The position numbers and the translations under genes were made by a program. A stretch of DNA of 64,000 nt from the NCBI RefSeq assembly GCF_003349955.1, contig NZ_QLKQ01000004.1:1-64000 (forward strand). Reading direction: 5' to 3'. The first letter of the stretch is position 1. Every line of letters starts with the position of its first letter. Below, piece by piece: positions 41,896 through 50,199 of this stretch. The notes under the pieces were generated by a model. The model saw only the letters and a list, made by a program, of their open reading frames with translations, made no database searches and had not been told where the DNA came from. This DNA comes from Azospirillum brasilense (GTDB lineage: Bacteria; Pseudomonadota; Alphaproteobacteria; Azospirillales; Azospirillaceae).

Positions 41896-43010
41896 GCGGA
41901 AATTCCTTTGGCCGACGCTCCCGGCGGGGTGCGCCGCCAGTAGGCGACGGCGAGCATGCGGTCGCGGTCGATGCCGCATCCCCGCAGATGCTCGCGCAGC
42001 CGGGCGAGGTCGTCGAACTCGCAGGCGGCCCAGGCGAACAGGGTGGCGGTGTCCGCCGGGAGGGGCAGGGCGCGCACCGCCTCGACCAGCGGGCTTGCCG
42101 TCCCGGCGTTGCGGCGGTGCAGCCAGCGGACGGCGAACCCTGCGGGGGCCCGGAGCGGCAGCTCGTCCGCCGCGTCCTCGACCTCGATCAGGGCAGTGCC
42201 GCGGGCGTCGTCGGGCAGCTCCTCCAGGATGCGGGCGATGGCGGGGAGGGCCGTCTCGTCGCCGGCCAGCAGGTACCAGGAGGCCGGACGGATGCCGAGC
42301 CCGTAGGGGCCGGACATGCCGCAGAGGTCGCCGGGCCGCGCCCGCCGGGCGAAATCGGCGCCGGGGGCCTCGCCGGAATGGCCGTCATCATGGCCGCCAT
42401 CCTCGTGCAGGACGACGTCGATGTCCAGTTCGCCAGCCTCGGCGTCGACGCGCCGCAGGGTGTAGTAGCGGACCGCCGGCCGGCGCTCGGGGTCGGGCAG
42501 GACCGGCCGTCCGTCGGGGCCGGGGCGCGGCCAGGACGGCGCCTCCAGCCCCGGCGGCGGCAGGTAGAGACGGACATGCAGGTTGTCCGACGTCGCGAAG
42601 CGTCCAAGGTCCCGGCCGTGGAAGGTGATGCGGCGCAGGCGCGGGGTCAGGTCGCGGACGGCGGCGACGCGGATTTCGCGGAAATCGGCGAACAGCGCCC
42701 CGGTCTCGACGTCGCCGGTCCAGACGATCGCCGCGTCCTCCCCGAGCAGGCCGAGCAACTGCTCGGTGACGGAGCCGCGGAACCGCTCCAGGAGGCCGCG
42801 GTCGTCCGATTCCGCCCGCAGACGCAGGGCGTCCGTGCCCACGGTCAGCGTCAGGCGGCCGAACGGCCCGTCCGTCGTCAGGCGGTCGCCGTCGCGGGCG
42901 AAGGTCAGGCCGTAGGGCTCGGAGGCGGCGACCAGCCAGTCCGCGGCGGCGGCGGGGCTGCCGGGGAGGCGGTCTTGGGGAATCGCGGTGTCGCAGGAGA
43001 AGCGGGTCAT
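41892..43010 (-). CDS. DUF2218-siderophore-interacting protein fusion (ferric siderophore reductase)
   Basis: A 372-residue cytoplasmic protein combining an N-terminal DUF2218 domain (about 5-100: AADWLVAASEPYGLTFARD, GRLTLTVGTDALRLRA) and a C-terminal SIP/ViuB flavoreductase (about 110-365) with RITFHGRDLGRF, VRYYTLRR (flavin-binding) and WYLLAGDETALPAIARILE (nicotinamide part). SIP proteins reduce imported ferric siderophores with NAD(P)H. The start overlaps the fhuB stop by one nucleotide and the stop overlaps the fhuC start. Confidence 0.88.
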   Translation of the reverse strand: MTRFSCDTAIPQDRLPGSPAAAADWLVAASEPYGLTFARDGDRLTTDGPFGRLTLTVGTDALRLRAESDDRGLLERFRGSVTEQLLGLLGEDAAIVWTGDVETGALFADFREIRVAAVRDLTPRLRRITFHGRDLGRFATSDNLHVRLYLPPPGLEAPSWPRPGPDGRPVLPDPERRPAVRYYTLRRVDAEAGELDIDVVLHEDGGHDDGHSGEAPGADFARRARPGDLCGMSGPYGLGIRPASWYLLAGDETALPAIARILEELPDDARGTALIEVEDAADELPLRAPAGFAVRWLHRRNAGTASPLVEAVRALPLPADTATLFAWAACEFDDLARLREHLRGCGIDRDRMLAVAYWRRTPPGASAKGISA

Positions 43011-45004
43011 CAGCGCCGTCCCAGAAGCCAGAGGAGGAAGGGGCCGCCGATCACGGACGCGAGCAGCCCGGCCGGCACTTGATAGGGGAAGATCACGCCG
43101 CGTCCAAGCCAGTCGGCGGCCAGCATGACCAGCCCGCCAAGCAGGGCGGAGCCGGCGAGATGGGCCGCCGCCCGCTGCAGGCCGAGCATGCGGGCGAGGT
43201 GCGGCCCCATCAGCCCGACGAAGCTCAGCGGCCCGACGATCAGCGTCGCCGCCGCGGTCAGCAGCGCCGACAAACTGAACAGGACGGCGCGGCTGAGCGG
43301 CGGGCTGACCCCCAGGGCCGCCGCCACCCCGCCGCCGAGCGGCAGCAGGTCGAGCCAGCGGGCGACGAAGGGGATGGCGGCGACGGCGAGCCCGGCCAGC
43401 AGCGCCGCCGCCAGCGCGTCGGTCGGGCCGACCATGTAGGTGGAGCCGGACAGCCAGGTGACGAGCGTCTGGAGGCGCGGATCGTGTCCGGCCATCAGGA
43501 CGGCGACGACGACCCCGGAGATGGAGCTGGTGGCGATCCCGGCCAGCAGCAGCCGGTCGGGCGAGAAGCCGTCCTTGCGGCCGAGCGCCAGCATCGCCGC
43601 CAGCACCGCCGCCGCTCCCGCCCCGCCGGCCAGGATCTGGGCGCCGCGGCCGGGGGTTTCGGCCGAGAACATCAGAACGATCACGCCGAGGATCGCGCCG
43701 GAGGACACGCCGAGGATTTCCGGCGCCGCCAGCGGGTTGCCGGTCATCCGTTGCAGCGTGGCGCCGGCCAGTGCCAGCATCGCTCCGCCGGCCAGCGCCG
43801 CCAGCGCCCGCGGCAGGCGCCAGGGCTCCACCGCGGCAAGGGCGTTGCCGACGCTCCACTCCCAGCCGTCCGGACCGCGGCCGGCGGCGACCGCCGCCCA
43901 CAGGGCCAGCGGCAGCAGCAGGGCGCCGGCGGCGAGCAGCAACGCCGGGCGGTGCGCCCGCGGCGGCGGTGCTGTGGCGGCGGTGACCGGCGGTGCCGCC
44001 GTGCGCAGGCGGGGCAGCAGCCACAGCAGCATCGGCACCCCCAGCACCGCGGTGACGGCGCCGGTCGGCAGTTCGCGGTAGGTGACCGGGGCCAGAAGCA
44101 CCAGGGCGTCGGTCGCCCACAGCAGGGCGGCGCCGCACAGCGTCGCCCAGAGCAGGCGTGGACCCAGCCGGCGGGCGCCGGCCATGCCGACGATGGTCGG
44201 GGCGGCCAGCCCGACGAAGCTGACCACGCCGACGGCGGCGACGCTCAATGCCGCCAGCATCACCGCGATCACGAGACCGGCCAGCCGGGCGCCCGCCACC
44301 GACAGGCCCAGGCTGCGCGCCCCGCCCTCGCCGAGGCCGAGCAGGACCAGCGGGCGCAGCACCAGCGCGGCGGCGAGCGCCAGCACGGCCAGCCGCGGCG
44401 CCAGGAAGGCGGCCATGCTCCAATCCTGCTGGTCGAGGAAGCCGGCGCCCCACAGGAACAGGCCGATCAGCAGGTCATGGTTGAACAGCACCATCACACC
44501 GCTGACCGACCCAGCGTAGAGGCTGAGGACGAGGCCGGCCAGAACGACGGTGACCGGCGACAGCCCCTTGCGCCAGGACAGCGCCAGCAGCGCCGCCGCC
44601 GACAGCCCGGCGCCGGCCAGCGCCACCCATTCCCGCCCCAGCGCCAGCGCGTCGGGCAGCCACAGCGTGGCGATGGCGAGCGACAGGTGGGCGCCGGCGG
44701 AGATGCCCAGAGTGGCCGGCTCGGCCAGCGGGTTGCGCAGGACCTGTTGCAGGATGGCCCCGGCGAGGCCCAGCGCCGCCCCGACCAGCAGGGCGACCGC
44801 GAAGCGCGGGAACAGGACGTAATGGGCGGCGAGCTGGTCGAGCCGCGCCGGGTCGGGCGCGATGAGCGCCCGCCACCACAGCCCGGCCGGCAACTGCCGC
44901 TCAAGGACCAGGGCGGACACCAGCCCGGCCAGCAGGAACAGGCCGAGGACCGGTCCGGCGGGACCGAAGCGGCGGAACGGGGGTGAGGTCGCGGTGTCAG
45001 CCAT
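43010..45004 (-). CDS. fhuB: FhuB-type siderophore importer permease (fused double domain)
   Basis: A 664-residue inner-membrane permease made of two homologous FecCD-type halves of ten helices each, as in FhuB. Both halves repeat the landmarks: GAILQQVLRNPLAEPATLG / GATLQRMTGNPLAAPEILG and VGVVSFVGLAAPTIVGMAG / VGPLSFVGLMGPHLARMLG. A linker of about 40 residues rich in Ala/Pro joins them. Start at ATG 45004 overlaps the fhuD end by 8 nt; a TTG further upstream is less likely. Confidence 0.93.
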   Translation of the reverse strand: MADTATSPPFRRFGPAGPVLGLFLLAGLVSALVLERQLPAGLWWRALIAPDPARLDQLAAHYVLFPRFAVALLVGAALGLAGAILQQVLRNPLAEPATLGISAGAHLSLAIATLWLPDALALGREWVALAGAGLSAAALLALSWRKGLSPVTVVLAGLVLSLYAGSVSGVMVLFNHDLLIGLFLWGAGFLDQQDWSMAAFLAPRLAVLALAAALVLRPLVLLGLGEGGARSLGLSVAGARLAGLVIAVMLAALSVAAVGVVSFVGLAAPTIVGMAGARRLGPRLLWATLCGAALLWATDALVLLAPVTYRELPTGAVTAVLGVPMLLWLLPRLRTAAPPVTAATAPPPRAHRPALLLAAGALLLPLALWAAVAAGRGPDGWEWSVGNALAAVEPWRLPRALAALAGGAMLALAGATLQRMTGNPLAAPEILGVSSGAILGVIVLMFSAETPGRGAQILAGGAGAAAVLAAMLALGRKDGFSPDRLLLAGIATSSISGVVVAVLMAGHDPRLQTLVTWLSGSTYMVGPTDALAAALLAGLAVAAIPFVARWLDLLPLGGGVAAALGVSPPLSRAVLFSLSALLTAAATLIVGPLSFVGLMGPHLARMLGLQRAAAHLAGSALLGGLVMLAADWLGRGVIFPYQVPAGLLASVIGGPFLLWLLGRR

Positions 45005-45944
45005 GATGCGGCGCAAGCCCTTCGCCGAGCAGGCGGGCGAAACGTTCCGCCGCCGGGACGCCGCCGTAGAAGAGGATGGGCGGCAGGATGGTGACCCGGC
45101 CTTCGCGCAGGAAGGGCAGCCCGGCGAACAGCGGCAGGGCGGCCAGCGCCTCCAGCGCCCGCCCGCCCTCGCTGCCGATGTTGACCAGCCCGGCGTCGGG
45201 GCGTCCGGTCAGCCGGTCCATGGTCACCGTGGCGTGGCCGTAGGGGCCGCTGGGGCCGGTCCAGGCGTTCACGATCCCCAGCCGGTCGAGGACATCGTGA
45301 TAGAGGCTGTTGCGCCCGTGGATGAGGACGCGCCGCCCGTCGAGGACGCTGAGGATGTAGAGCGGGCGGCGCTCCCATCCGGACAGCCGGTCGCGCGCCG
45401 CCGCCAGAGTGCGGTCGAGCCGGGCGACCGCCCGCTCCGCCGCCTCCGGCACGCCGAGGTCGGCGGCCAGCCCGCGCAGCGAGGCGACGGCGAAGGCGAG
45501 CTGCCCACCCGGCTCCCCGTCCCCGTCGGACCGGGTGTCGAAGGGCGGATGGACGGTGACGGGGGCGATCCGTTCCAGCCGGCCCTGCACCGCCGACAGC
45601 GCGCCGTCGCCGACGAAGCGCGCCGGGGCGAGCCGGTCGAGCAGCTCCAGGTTCGGCTCCGCCCGCGCGCCGATGTCCGGAACGCCGTCCGGCACCGCCG
45701 GCTCGACCACCGCCCGGCGGTAGCGGTCAAGCTCGGGAATGCCGCGGGGAACGATGCCCAGCGCCAGCAGAGCCTGCGCGCTCGTCCAGTCGAGCGCGCA
45801 GAGTCCGCCGTCCGTCCTTCGCTCCGCCGACCACGCGCCGCCGGCCATCAGGCCGGCCGGGAGCAGGATGGCCGGGAGCAGGGCGGCGGCGCGGAGGAGT
45901 CGGCGCCGGCTGACGGTGCCGTTGATGCCGGGCATCGAGGACAA
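44997..45944 (-). CDS. fhuD: FhuD-type siderophore-binding protein (Tat-exported)
   Basis: Periplasmic ferric siderophore receptor of 315 residues. It has a twin-arginine signal SRRRLLRAAALLPAILLPAG and a FhuD-like mature domain with LGIVPRGIPELDRYRR, the long central helix region around 160-180 and IGSEGGRALEALAALPLF. Start at ATG 45944, 10 nt after the TonB-receptor stop. Hydroxamate specificity is suggested by the FhuD/FhuB resemblance, not proven. Confidence 0.88.
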   Translation of the reverse strand: MSSMPGINGTVSRRRLLRAAALLPAILLPAGLMAGGAWSAERRTDGGLCALDWTSAQALLALGIVPRGIPELDRYRRAVVEPAVPDGVPDIGARAEPNLELLDRLAPARFVGDGALSAVQGRLERIAPVTVHPPFDTRSDGDGEPGGQLAFAVASLRGLAADLGVPEAAERAVARLDRTLAAARDRLSGWERRPLYILSVLDGRRVLIHGRNSLYHDVLDRLGIVNAWTGPSGPYGHATVTMDRLTGRPDAGLVNIGSEGGRALEALAALPLFAGLPFLREGRVTILPPILFYGGVPAAERFARLLGEGLAPHHG

Positions 45945-45954
45945 GGGGCCGGCC

Positions 45955-48222
45955 TTACCAGCTGTACTTCAGCGTCGCCAGGATCTGGCGGCGGTTGCCG
46001 TACAGCACCGTGTTGTCGTAGAAGCCCGGCGCATAATACTTCTTGTCGGTCAGATTGCTGACGTTGAGCGCGGCGCTGGCCCCCGCCAGCTCTGGACGCA
46101 GGGCGCCCAGGTCGTAGCGGATGGCGGCGTCGATCAGCGCGTGCTCGGGGATGCTCGCGGTGTTGGCGATGTTCTTGGACGAGCCGACATAGCGCACCCC
46201 CGCCCCGAGGCCGAGCCCGTCGAGCGGCCCCGCCTTGACGGTGTAGTCGCCCCAGGCCGAGGCCATGTGGCGCGGAATCCCCTTCGGCCGCAGCCCGACC
46301 GAGCTGGTGGAGGAACCCACGGCCGGGTTGTCCTTGGTGATCTCGGCGTCGATGAAGGCGTAGGAGGCGATCAGGCTGAACGATTCCGTCAGCGCCATCT
46401 TGCCCTCCAGCTCGACGCCGCGGCTGCGGATCTCGCCCTCCTGCACGGCGTAGCCGCTGTAGAGCGGGTCGTTGGTCGACACGTTCTGCTGGGTGATGTG
46501 GTAGAGCGAGGCGGAGATGAAGCTGGTCCAGCCCGCCGGCTGGTACTTCACGCCGACCTCGTACTGCGTGCCGGTGGTCGGCTTGAAGGTGCCGCCGCCG
46601 CGTTCCGGGGCCAGCGTGCCGGTGCTCGGCTGGAACGAGGTCGCGAAGCTGGCGTAGGGCGCGATGCCGTTGTCGAAGACGTAGCCGAGGCCGGCGCGCC
46701 CGGTGAAGTCGTGGTCGCGCGTGGTCTGGAAGCCGTTGGAGAGGTAGTCGACCTCCTTGCCGACCACCCAGTCCTGACGGCCGCTGAGCGTCAGGATCCA
46801 GTTGTCGTAGCGGAGCTGGTCCTGGAGGTAGGCGCCGATCTGCGACAGCTTGCTCTTCCCGTTCACCCAGGGGTCGGCGTAGATGAACTCCGTCCCCGGA
46901 TAGGACGGGTTGAAGATGTCGACGACCAGCGAGTTCAGCGTGTTCCGCCGCGTCTCCTTGCCGGAGTAATAGCCGTAATCGACGCCGGCCAGGATGGTGT
47001 GCGAGACCGGGCCGGTGGTCAGCTTGCCCTGGATGTTGCTGTCGATCAGGTAGGTGTCGGTGTTCTTCGGACGGTCCTGCAGCCCCACCGGGTAATAGCG
47101 GCCGTCCACCAGCTCGACCGGCCATTCGGTGCTGAAGGAGGTCTGGAAGCTGACCCGCGAATGCATGTAGCGGGCGTTCTGGTGGATCGACCAGTTCGGG
47201 CTCAGCTCATGCTCGACCTCGTAGCCGATCGACGTGTTCTTCACCCGCCAGTCGGACACGCCGGGAACGCCGAAATAGAGGTCGGTGCCGATCACGTCGA
47301 GCGCGCTGCGCGGGATGCTCTGCTCCGACCCGCCCATCTTCAGCGACTGGTGGCTGGCGAGCAGGGTCAGCTTGGTTTTGTCGGTCGGCTTGAAGGTCAC
47401 CGCCGGCGCGATGTAGAAGCGGTCGTCCGGCGCGTGGTCCACCTGGGTGTCGGACAGGCGGCCGAGCCCGGTCAGGCGGTAGAGCACCTTGCCCTCGCCA
47501 TCGACCGGCCCGCCGAGATCGAAGGCGGCCTGACGGCGCTTGTAGCTGCCCGTCTGAAGCTGGATTTCGTGCAGCGGCGCGGCGGTCGGCCGCTTGCTGG
47601 TCAGGTTCACGACGCCGCCGGGCGCGGTCTGGCCGAACAGGACCGACGAGGGTCCCTTCACGATGTCGACGCGCTCCAGCCCGTAGGGCTCGAAATTGGT
47701 GTCGTAGTTGTTGAAACCGGCCCGCAGGCCGTCGCGGTAGATGCCGAACAGGCTGAAGTCGCGGAAGCCGCGCATCGAGAAGTCTGGGGCGCCGGGGCCG
47801 CCCGGATAATCGACCACGACGATGCCGGGCGAGTAGGCGACAGCACCGCCGAAATCCTGCACGGCGCGCTGGTCCAGCTCCTCGCGGGTCACGACGGAGA
47901 TCGTCTGCGGAATCTCGACGAGCGGCGTGTCCACCTTGGTGCCAACGGCGCTGCGCGTCGCGACATAGCCGTCGGTGCCGCCGACGACGCCCTGGACGGT
48001 GAGCGGGGCGAGAACCGTGGCGTTGCCGGCCGATCCGCCGTTGACTGTTCCGCCGCCAGCCTGTCCGGCGTCCGGCTGTTGAGCCAGGGCGGTTGGCTGA
48101 TGCGCCAACGCCGTCATTCCGGCCATCGTCGTCGCCAGCAGGACCGCCTTCAGACGCCCGCGCTTGCCCGTCGCCGGACGGCCGGCCGCTGCGGCCACCC
48201 CAACCCCAATCTCCATCTCCAT
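45955..48222 (-). CDS. TonB-dependent siderophore receptor (ferrichrome/FhuA type)
   Basis: Outer-membrane receptor of 755 residues. Signal peptide up to about residue 48 (ALAQQ), TonB box-like VLAPLTVQG, plug domain (VEIPQTISVVTREELDQR, MRGFRDFSLFGIYRDGL, VKGPSSVLFGQTAPGGVVNL) and a 22-strand barrel ending in the required aromatic residue (ATLKYSW). It has no STN signalling domain, so it transports but should not signal to FecR by itself. First gene of the import operon and strikingly similar to the STN-bearing receptor at 51248-53689. A sigma-type promoter element lies 62 nt upstream. Confidence 0.93.
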   Translation of the reverse strand: MEMEIGVGVAAAAGRPATGKRGRLKAVLLATTMAGMTALAHQPTALAQQPDAGQAGGGTVNGGSAGNATVLAPLTVQGVVGGTDGYVATRSAVGTKVDTPLVEIPQTISVVTREELDQRAVQDFGGAVAYSPGIVVVDYPGGPGAPDFSMRGFRDFSLFGIYRDGLRAGFNNYDTNFEPYGLERVDIVKGPSSVLFGQTAPGGVVNLTSKRPTAAPLHEIQLQTGSYKRRQAAFDLGGPVDGEGKVLYRLTGLGRLSDTQVDHAPDDRFYIAPAVTFKPTDKTKLTLLASHQSLKMGGSEQSIPRSALDVIGTDLYFGVPGVSDWRVKNTSIGYEVEHELSPNWSIHQNARYMHSRVSFQTSFSTEWPVELVDGRYYPVGLQDRPKNTDTYLIDSNIQGKLTTGPVSHTILAGVDYGYYSGKETRRNTLNSLVVDIFNPSYPGTEFIYADPWVNGKSKLSQIGAYLQDQLRYDNWILTLSGRQDWVVGKEVDYLSNGFQTTRDHDFTGRAGLGYVFDNGIAPYASFATSFQPSTGTLAPERGGGTFKPTTGTQYEVGVKYQPAGWTSFISASLYHITQQNVSTNDPLYSGYAVQEGEIRSRGVELEGKMALTESFSLIASYAFIDAEITKDNPAVGSSTSSVGLRPKGIPRHMASAWGDYTVKAGPLDGLGLGAGVRYVGSSKNIANTASIPEHALIDAAIRYDLGALRPELAGASAALNVSNLTDKKYYAPGFYDNTVLYGNRRQILATLKYSW

Positions 48223-48283
48223 AACCCCCGAATGACTCTCGATCCGGCGGGTTCCGCGTCCTGCGAAACCCGTCTCCTGCCTC

Positions 48284-48312
48284 TAAGACGAAGGGGGTAG
48301 GCGGAACTTAAG
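48284..48312 (-). promoter_or_regulatory. Putative FecI-type ECF promoter of the receptor operon
   Basis: On the minus strand CTTAAGTT (48312-48305) and TTCGTCTTA (48292-48284) stand at the same spacing as in the exporter promoter at 50071-50099; I count 20 identities in 29 positions, clustered in the two boxes. It lies 62 nt before the receptor start. Confidence 0.55.
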
Positions 48313-48338
48313 GGGATTCTTTCATCGCCGTGAATTTT

Positions 48339-49991
48339 TTAGCGGGTGAATTCCTCCTGGGCGACCATTCCGGCGGTCAGCCGGAGCAGATGGTCGGCCA
48401 CGTCGAAATAGCGGTCGTCGTGGGAGATGACGATGATCGTCTTGCCCATCGCCTTCAGGCTGGGCAGCAGCTCGGTGTAGAAGATCCGGCGGAAGGCCGG
48501 GTCCTGGTCGGCGGCCCATTCGTCGAACACCAGCACCGGTCGCCCCTCCGTCCAGGCCTGGAGCAGGGCCAGCCGCTTGCGCTGCCCGGTGGACAGGTCG
48601 GTGGTGCTGAACACCCCGTCGACCAGACTGACCTTGTGGGCGATCTCCAGCCGTTCCAGATAGGCCTGGGCCTCCTCCGGCACGTTTCCGCCCGCCTGGA
48701 TCAGGTCGTCGAACAGGAAATAGTCGGCGAAGATGGTGGTGAAGAGCTGGCGGTAGTCGTCGCGCGTCTCCGGCGTCACCGGCTTGCCGTTCAGCAGGAT
48801 CTCTCCGTCCTGCGGGGCGTAGAGGCCGAGCAGCATCTTGATCAGCGTGGTCTTGCCGCAGCCGTTCTCGCCGACGATGAACAGGATCTCGCCGCGCCCG
48901 ACGCGCAGCGACACGGGGCCGAGCACGAAGGGGGCCTCGCCCGGCCCGGCCGGCGGGTAGGCGTAGCGGGCGTCGCGCAGCTCCAGCGAGTCGATGGTTT
49001 CGGGCGGCCGCCCGTCGTCCTTCATCAGCAGGTGCGGCTCCGGCGAGGCGAAGGCCGCCGACAGCTCGGCGATGCGGCGGAAGGCGACCTGGGCGCGGCT
49101 GACGATGGGCAGGGTGCCGATCAGATGCTCCAGCGGCCCTTTCATGTAGAGCAGGACCAGGATGAAGCCGCTGAGCGTCCCGCGGTCGGTGCTGGGCCAC
49201 AGCGCCTCGACGCCGAGCGCCACCCCGATGACGATGAAGAACAGGGTGGAGCCGAACCCCTTGGCGACGACGAAGAGGGTGATCGAGCGGATCTGGACCT
49301 CGCAGATGCGGTCGATGGTGCCGCGCAGCGCCTCGCTTTGCAGGCGCAGCCGGCGCGGCCGGTTGATGCGCAGCTCCTTCGCCCCCTCCGCCAGCGAGCG
49401 GTAGTGCTTCTGCAGCTCGTCCTCGTGGGCGCGCGCCTCCTGGAAGCCCTCGATGCCGCGGCCGCGCGCGATGTACTGAACGGCGCTGCCGATCAGGATG
49501 GCCGCCGCCGTCGCCAGGAACATCGGCCAGGACAGCAGGGCCAGATAGACGAGGCTGCCCAGAGTGACGCTGAGCGACACCGCCAGCGGCGCGAAGACGA
49601 AGGCGAAGTCGCTGATGGTGTCCACGTCGTGGGTCAGCACCGGGATCAGGCGGTGGCTGCGGTAGCGCTCCAGCTGGTCGATCGGCGCCGTCAGGATGCG
49701 GTCGCCCAGATCCTTGCGCAGCCGCGCGATGACCCGCTGCCCGATCCGGTTGGTGCCGATGTCGGACAGGACCGACCCGGCCAGCGCCAGCGCGCACAGC
49801 CCGGCGAAGGCGAGCAGGAGCCCGGCGCCGGGGCTGTCGCCGGCGTGCAGGATGCGGTTGATGGCGGCCAGCAGCCCGGTCACGCTGAGCCCGCCGAGCA
49901 CACCAAGAAGGGTGGCGGCGGTCAGCAGCGGCCAGAAGGGGCGCAGGAGATGGAGCAGCGCGGACAGGCTGGAACGGGGGGACGTCGGCAT
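48339..49991 (-). CDS. Cyclic-peptide/siderophore export ABC transporter (PvdE/SyrD family)
   Basis: Half-size exporter of 550 residues with fused membrane (about 1-300, six helices) and ATPase domains. Walker A is GENGCGKTT, the signature LSTGQRKRLALLQAW, and Walker B VLVFDEWAADQDPAFRR; the LSTGQ and FDEWAADQDP combination marks the PvdE/SyrD cyclic-peptide subgroup. Such transporters move siderophore precursors to the periplasm, yet no NRPS gene is in the window. The gene precedes the receptor operon on the same strand (116-nt gap) and shares its promoter element. Confidence 0.9.
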   Translation of the reverse strand: MPTSPRSSLSALLHLLRPFWPLLTAATLLGVLGGLSVTGLLAAINRILHAGDSPGAGLLLAFAGLCALALAGSVLSDIGTNRIGQRVIARLRKDLGDRILTAPIDQLERYRSHRLIPVLTHDVDTISDFAFVFAPLAVSLSVTLGSLVYLALLSWPMFLATAAAILIGSAVQYIARGRGIEGFQEARAHEDELQKHYRSLAEGAKELRINRPRRLRLQSEALRGTIDRICEVQIRSITLFVVAKGFGSTLFFIVIGVALGVEALWPSTDRGTLSGFILVLLYMKGPLEHLIGTLPIVSRAQVAFRRIAELSAAFASPEPHLLMKDDGRPPETIDSLELRDARYAYPPAGPGEAPFVLGPVSLRVGRGEILFIVGENGCGKTTLIKMLLGLYAPQDGEILLNGKPVTPETRDDYRQLFTTIFADYFLFDDLIQAGGNVPEEAQAYLERLEIAHKVSLVDGVFSTTDLSTGQRKRLALLQAWTEGRPVLVFDEWAADQDPAFRRIFYTELLPSLKAMGKTIIVISHDDRYFDVADHLLRLTAGMVAQEEFTR

Positions 49992-50070
49992 CGGGGTTCC
50001 TGGGGGACGGGGCGACGGGCGGCCGCGCGACGCCCCCGCCGGGAAGGCGGACGCGCACGGCCCTGACGAT

Positions 50071-50099
50071 TAGGACGAACGAGCGGGGCAAAACTGAAG
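50071..50099 (-). promoter_or_regulatory. Putative FecI-type ECF promoter of the exporter gene
   Basis: Minus strand CTTCAGTT (50099-50092) and TTCGTCCTA (50079-50071), spaced exactly as in the element before the receptor operon. It lies 80 nt upstream of the exporter start, in the divergent gap with fecR. Confidence 0.55.
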
Positions 50100-50199
50100 C
50101 GGTACCGGCGGAGCGGTCGCGGCCATCCCGCCCGCCTTGCGGTGTGGTCCCGGTCTGCCCTATAGCTGGCACACGATTTCCGGAGCCGAGCGCGCCTGT

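Noticed and set aside
41892..44453. Long N-terminal extension of the siderophore-interacting protein
   Set aside because: The extra 481 codons lie in another frame of fhuB; the real start is the ATG at 43010 overlapping the fhuB stop.
45739..48300. Plus-strand open frame of 853 codons
   Set aside because: Shadow of the TonB receptor and FhuD genes on the other strand; valine/aspartate/arginine-rich with no domain.
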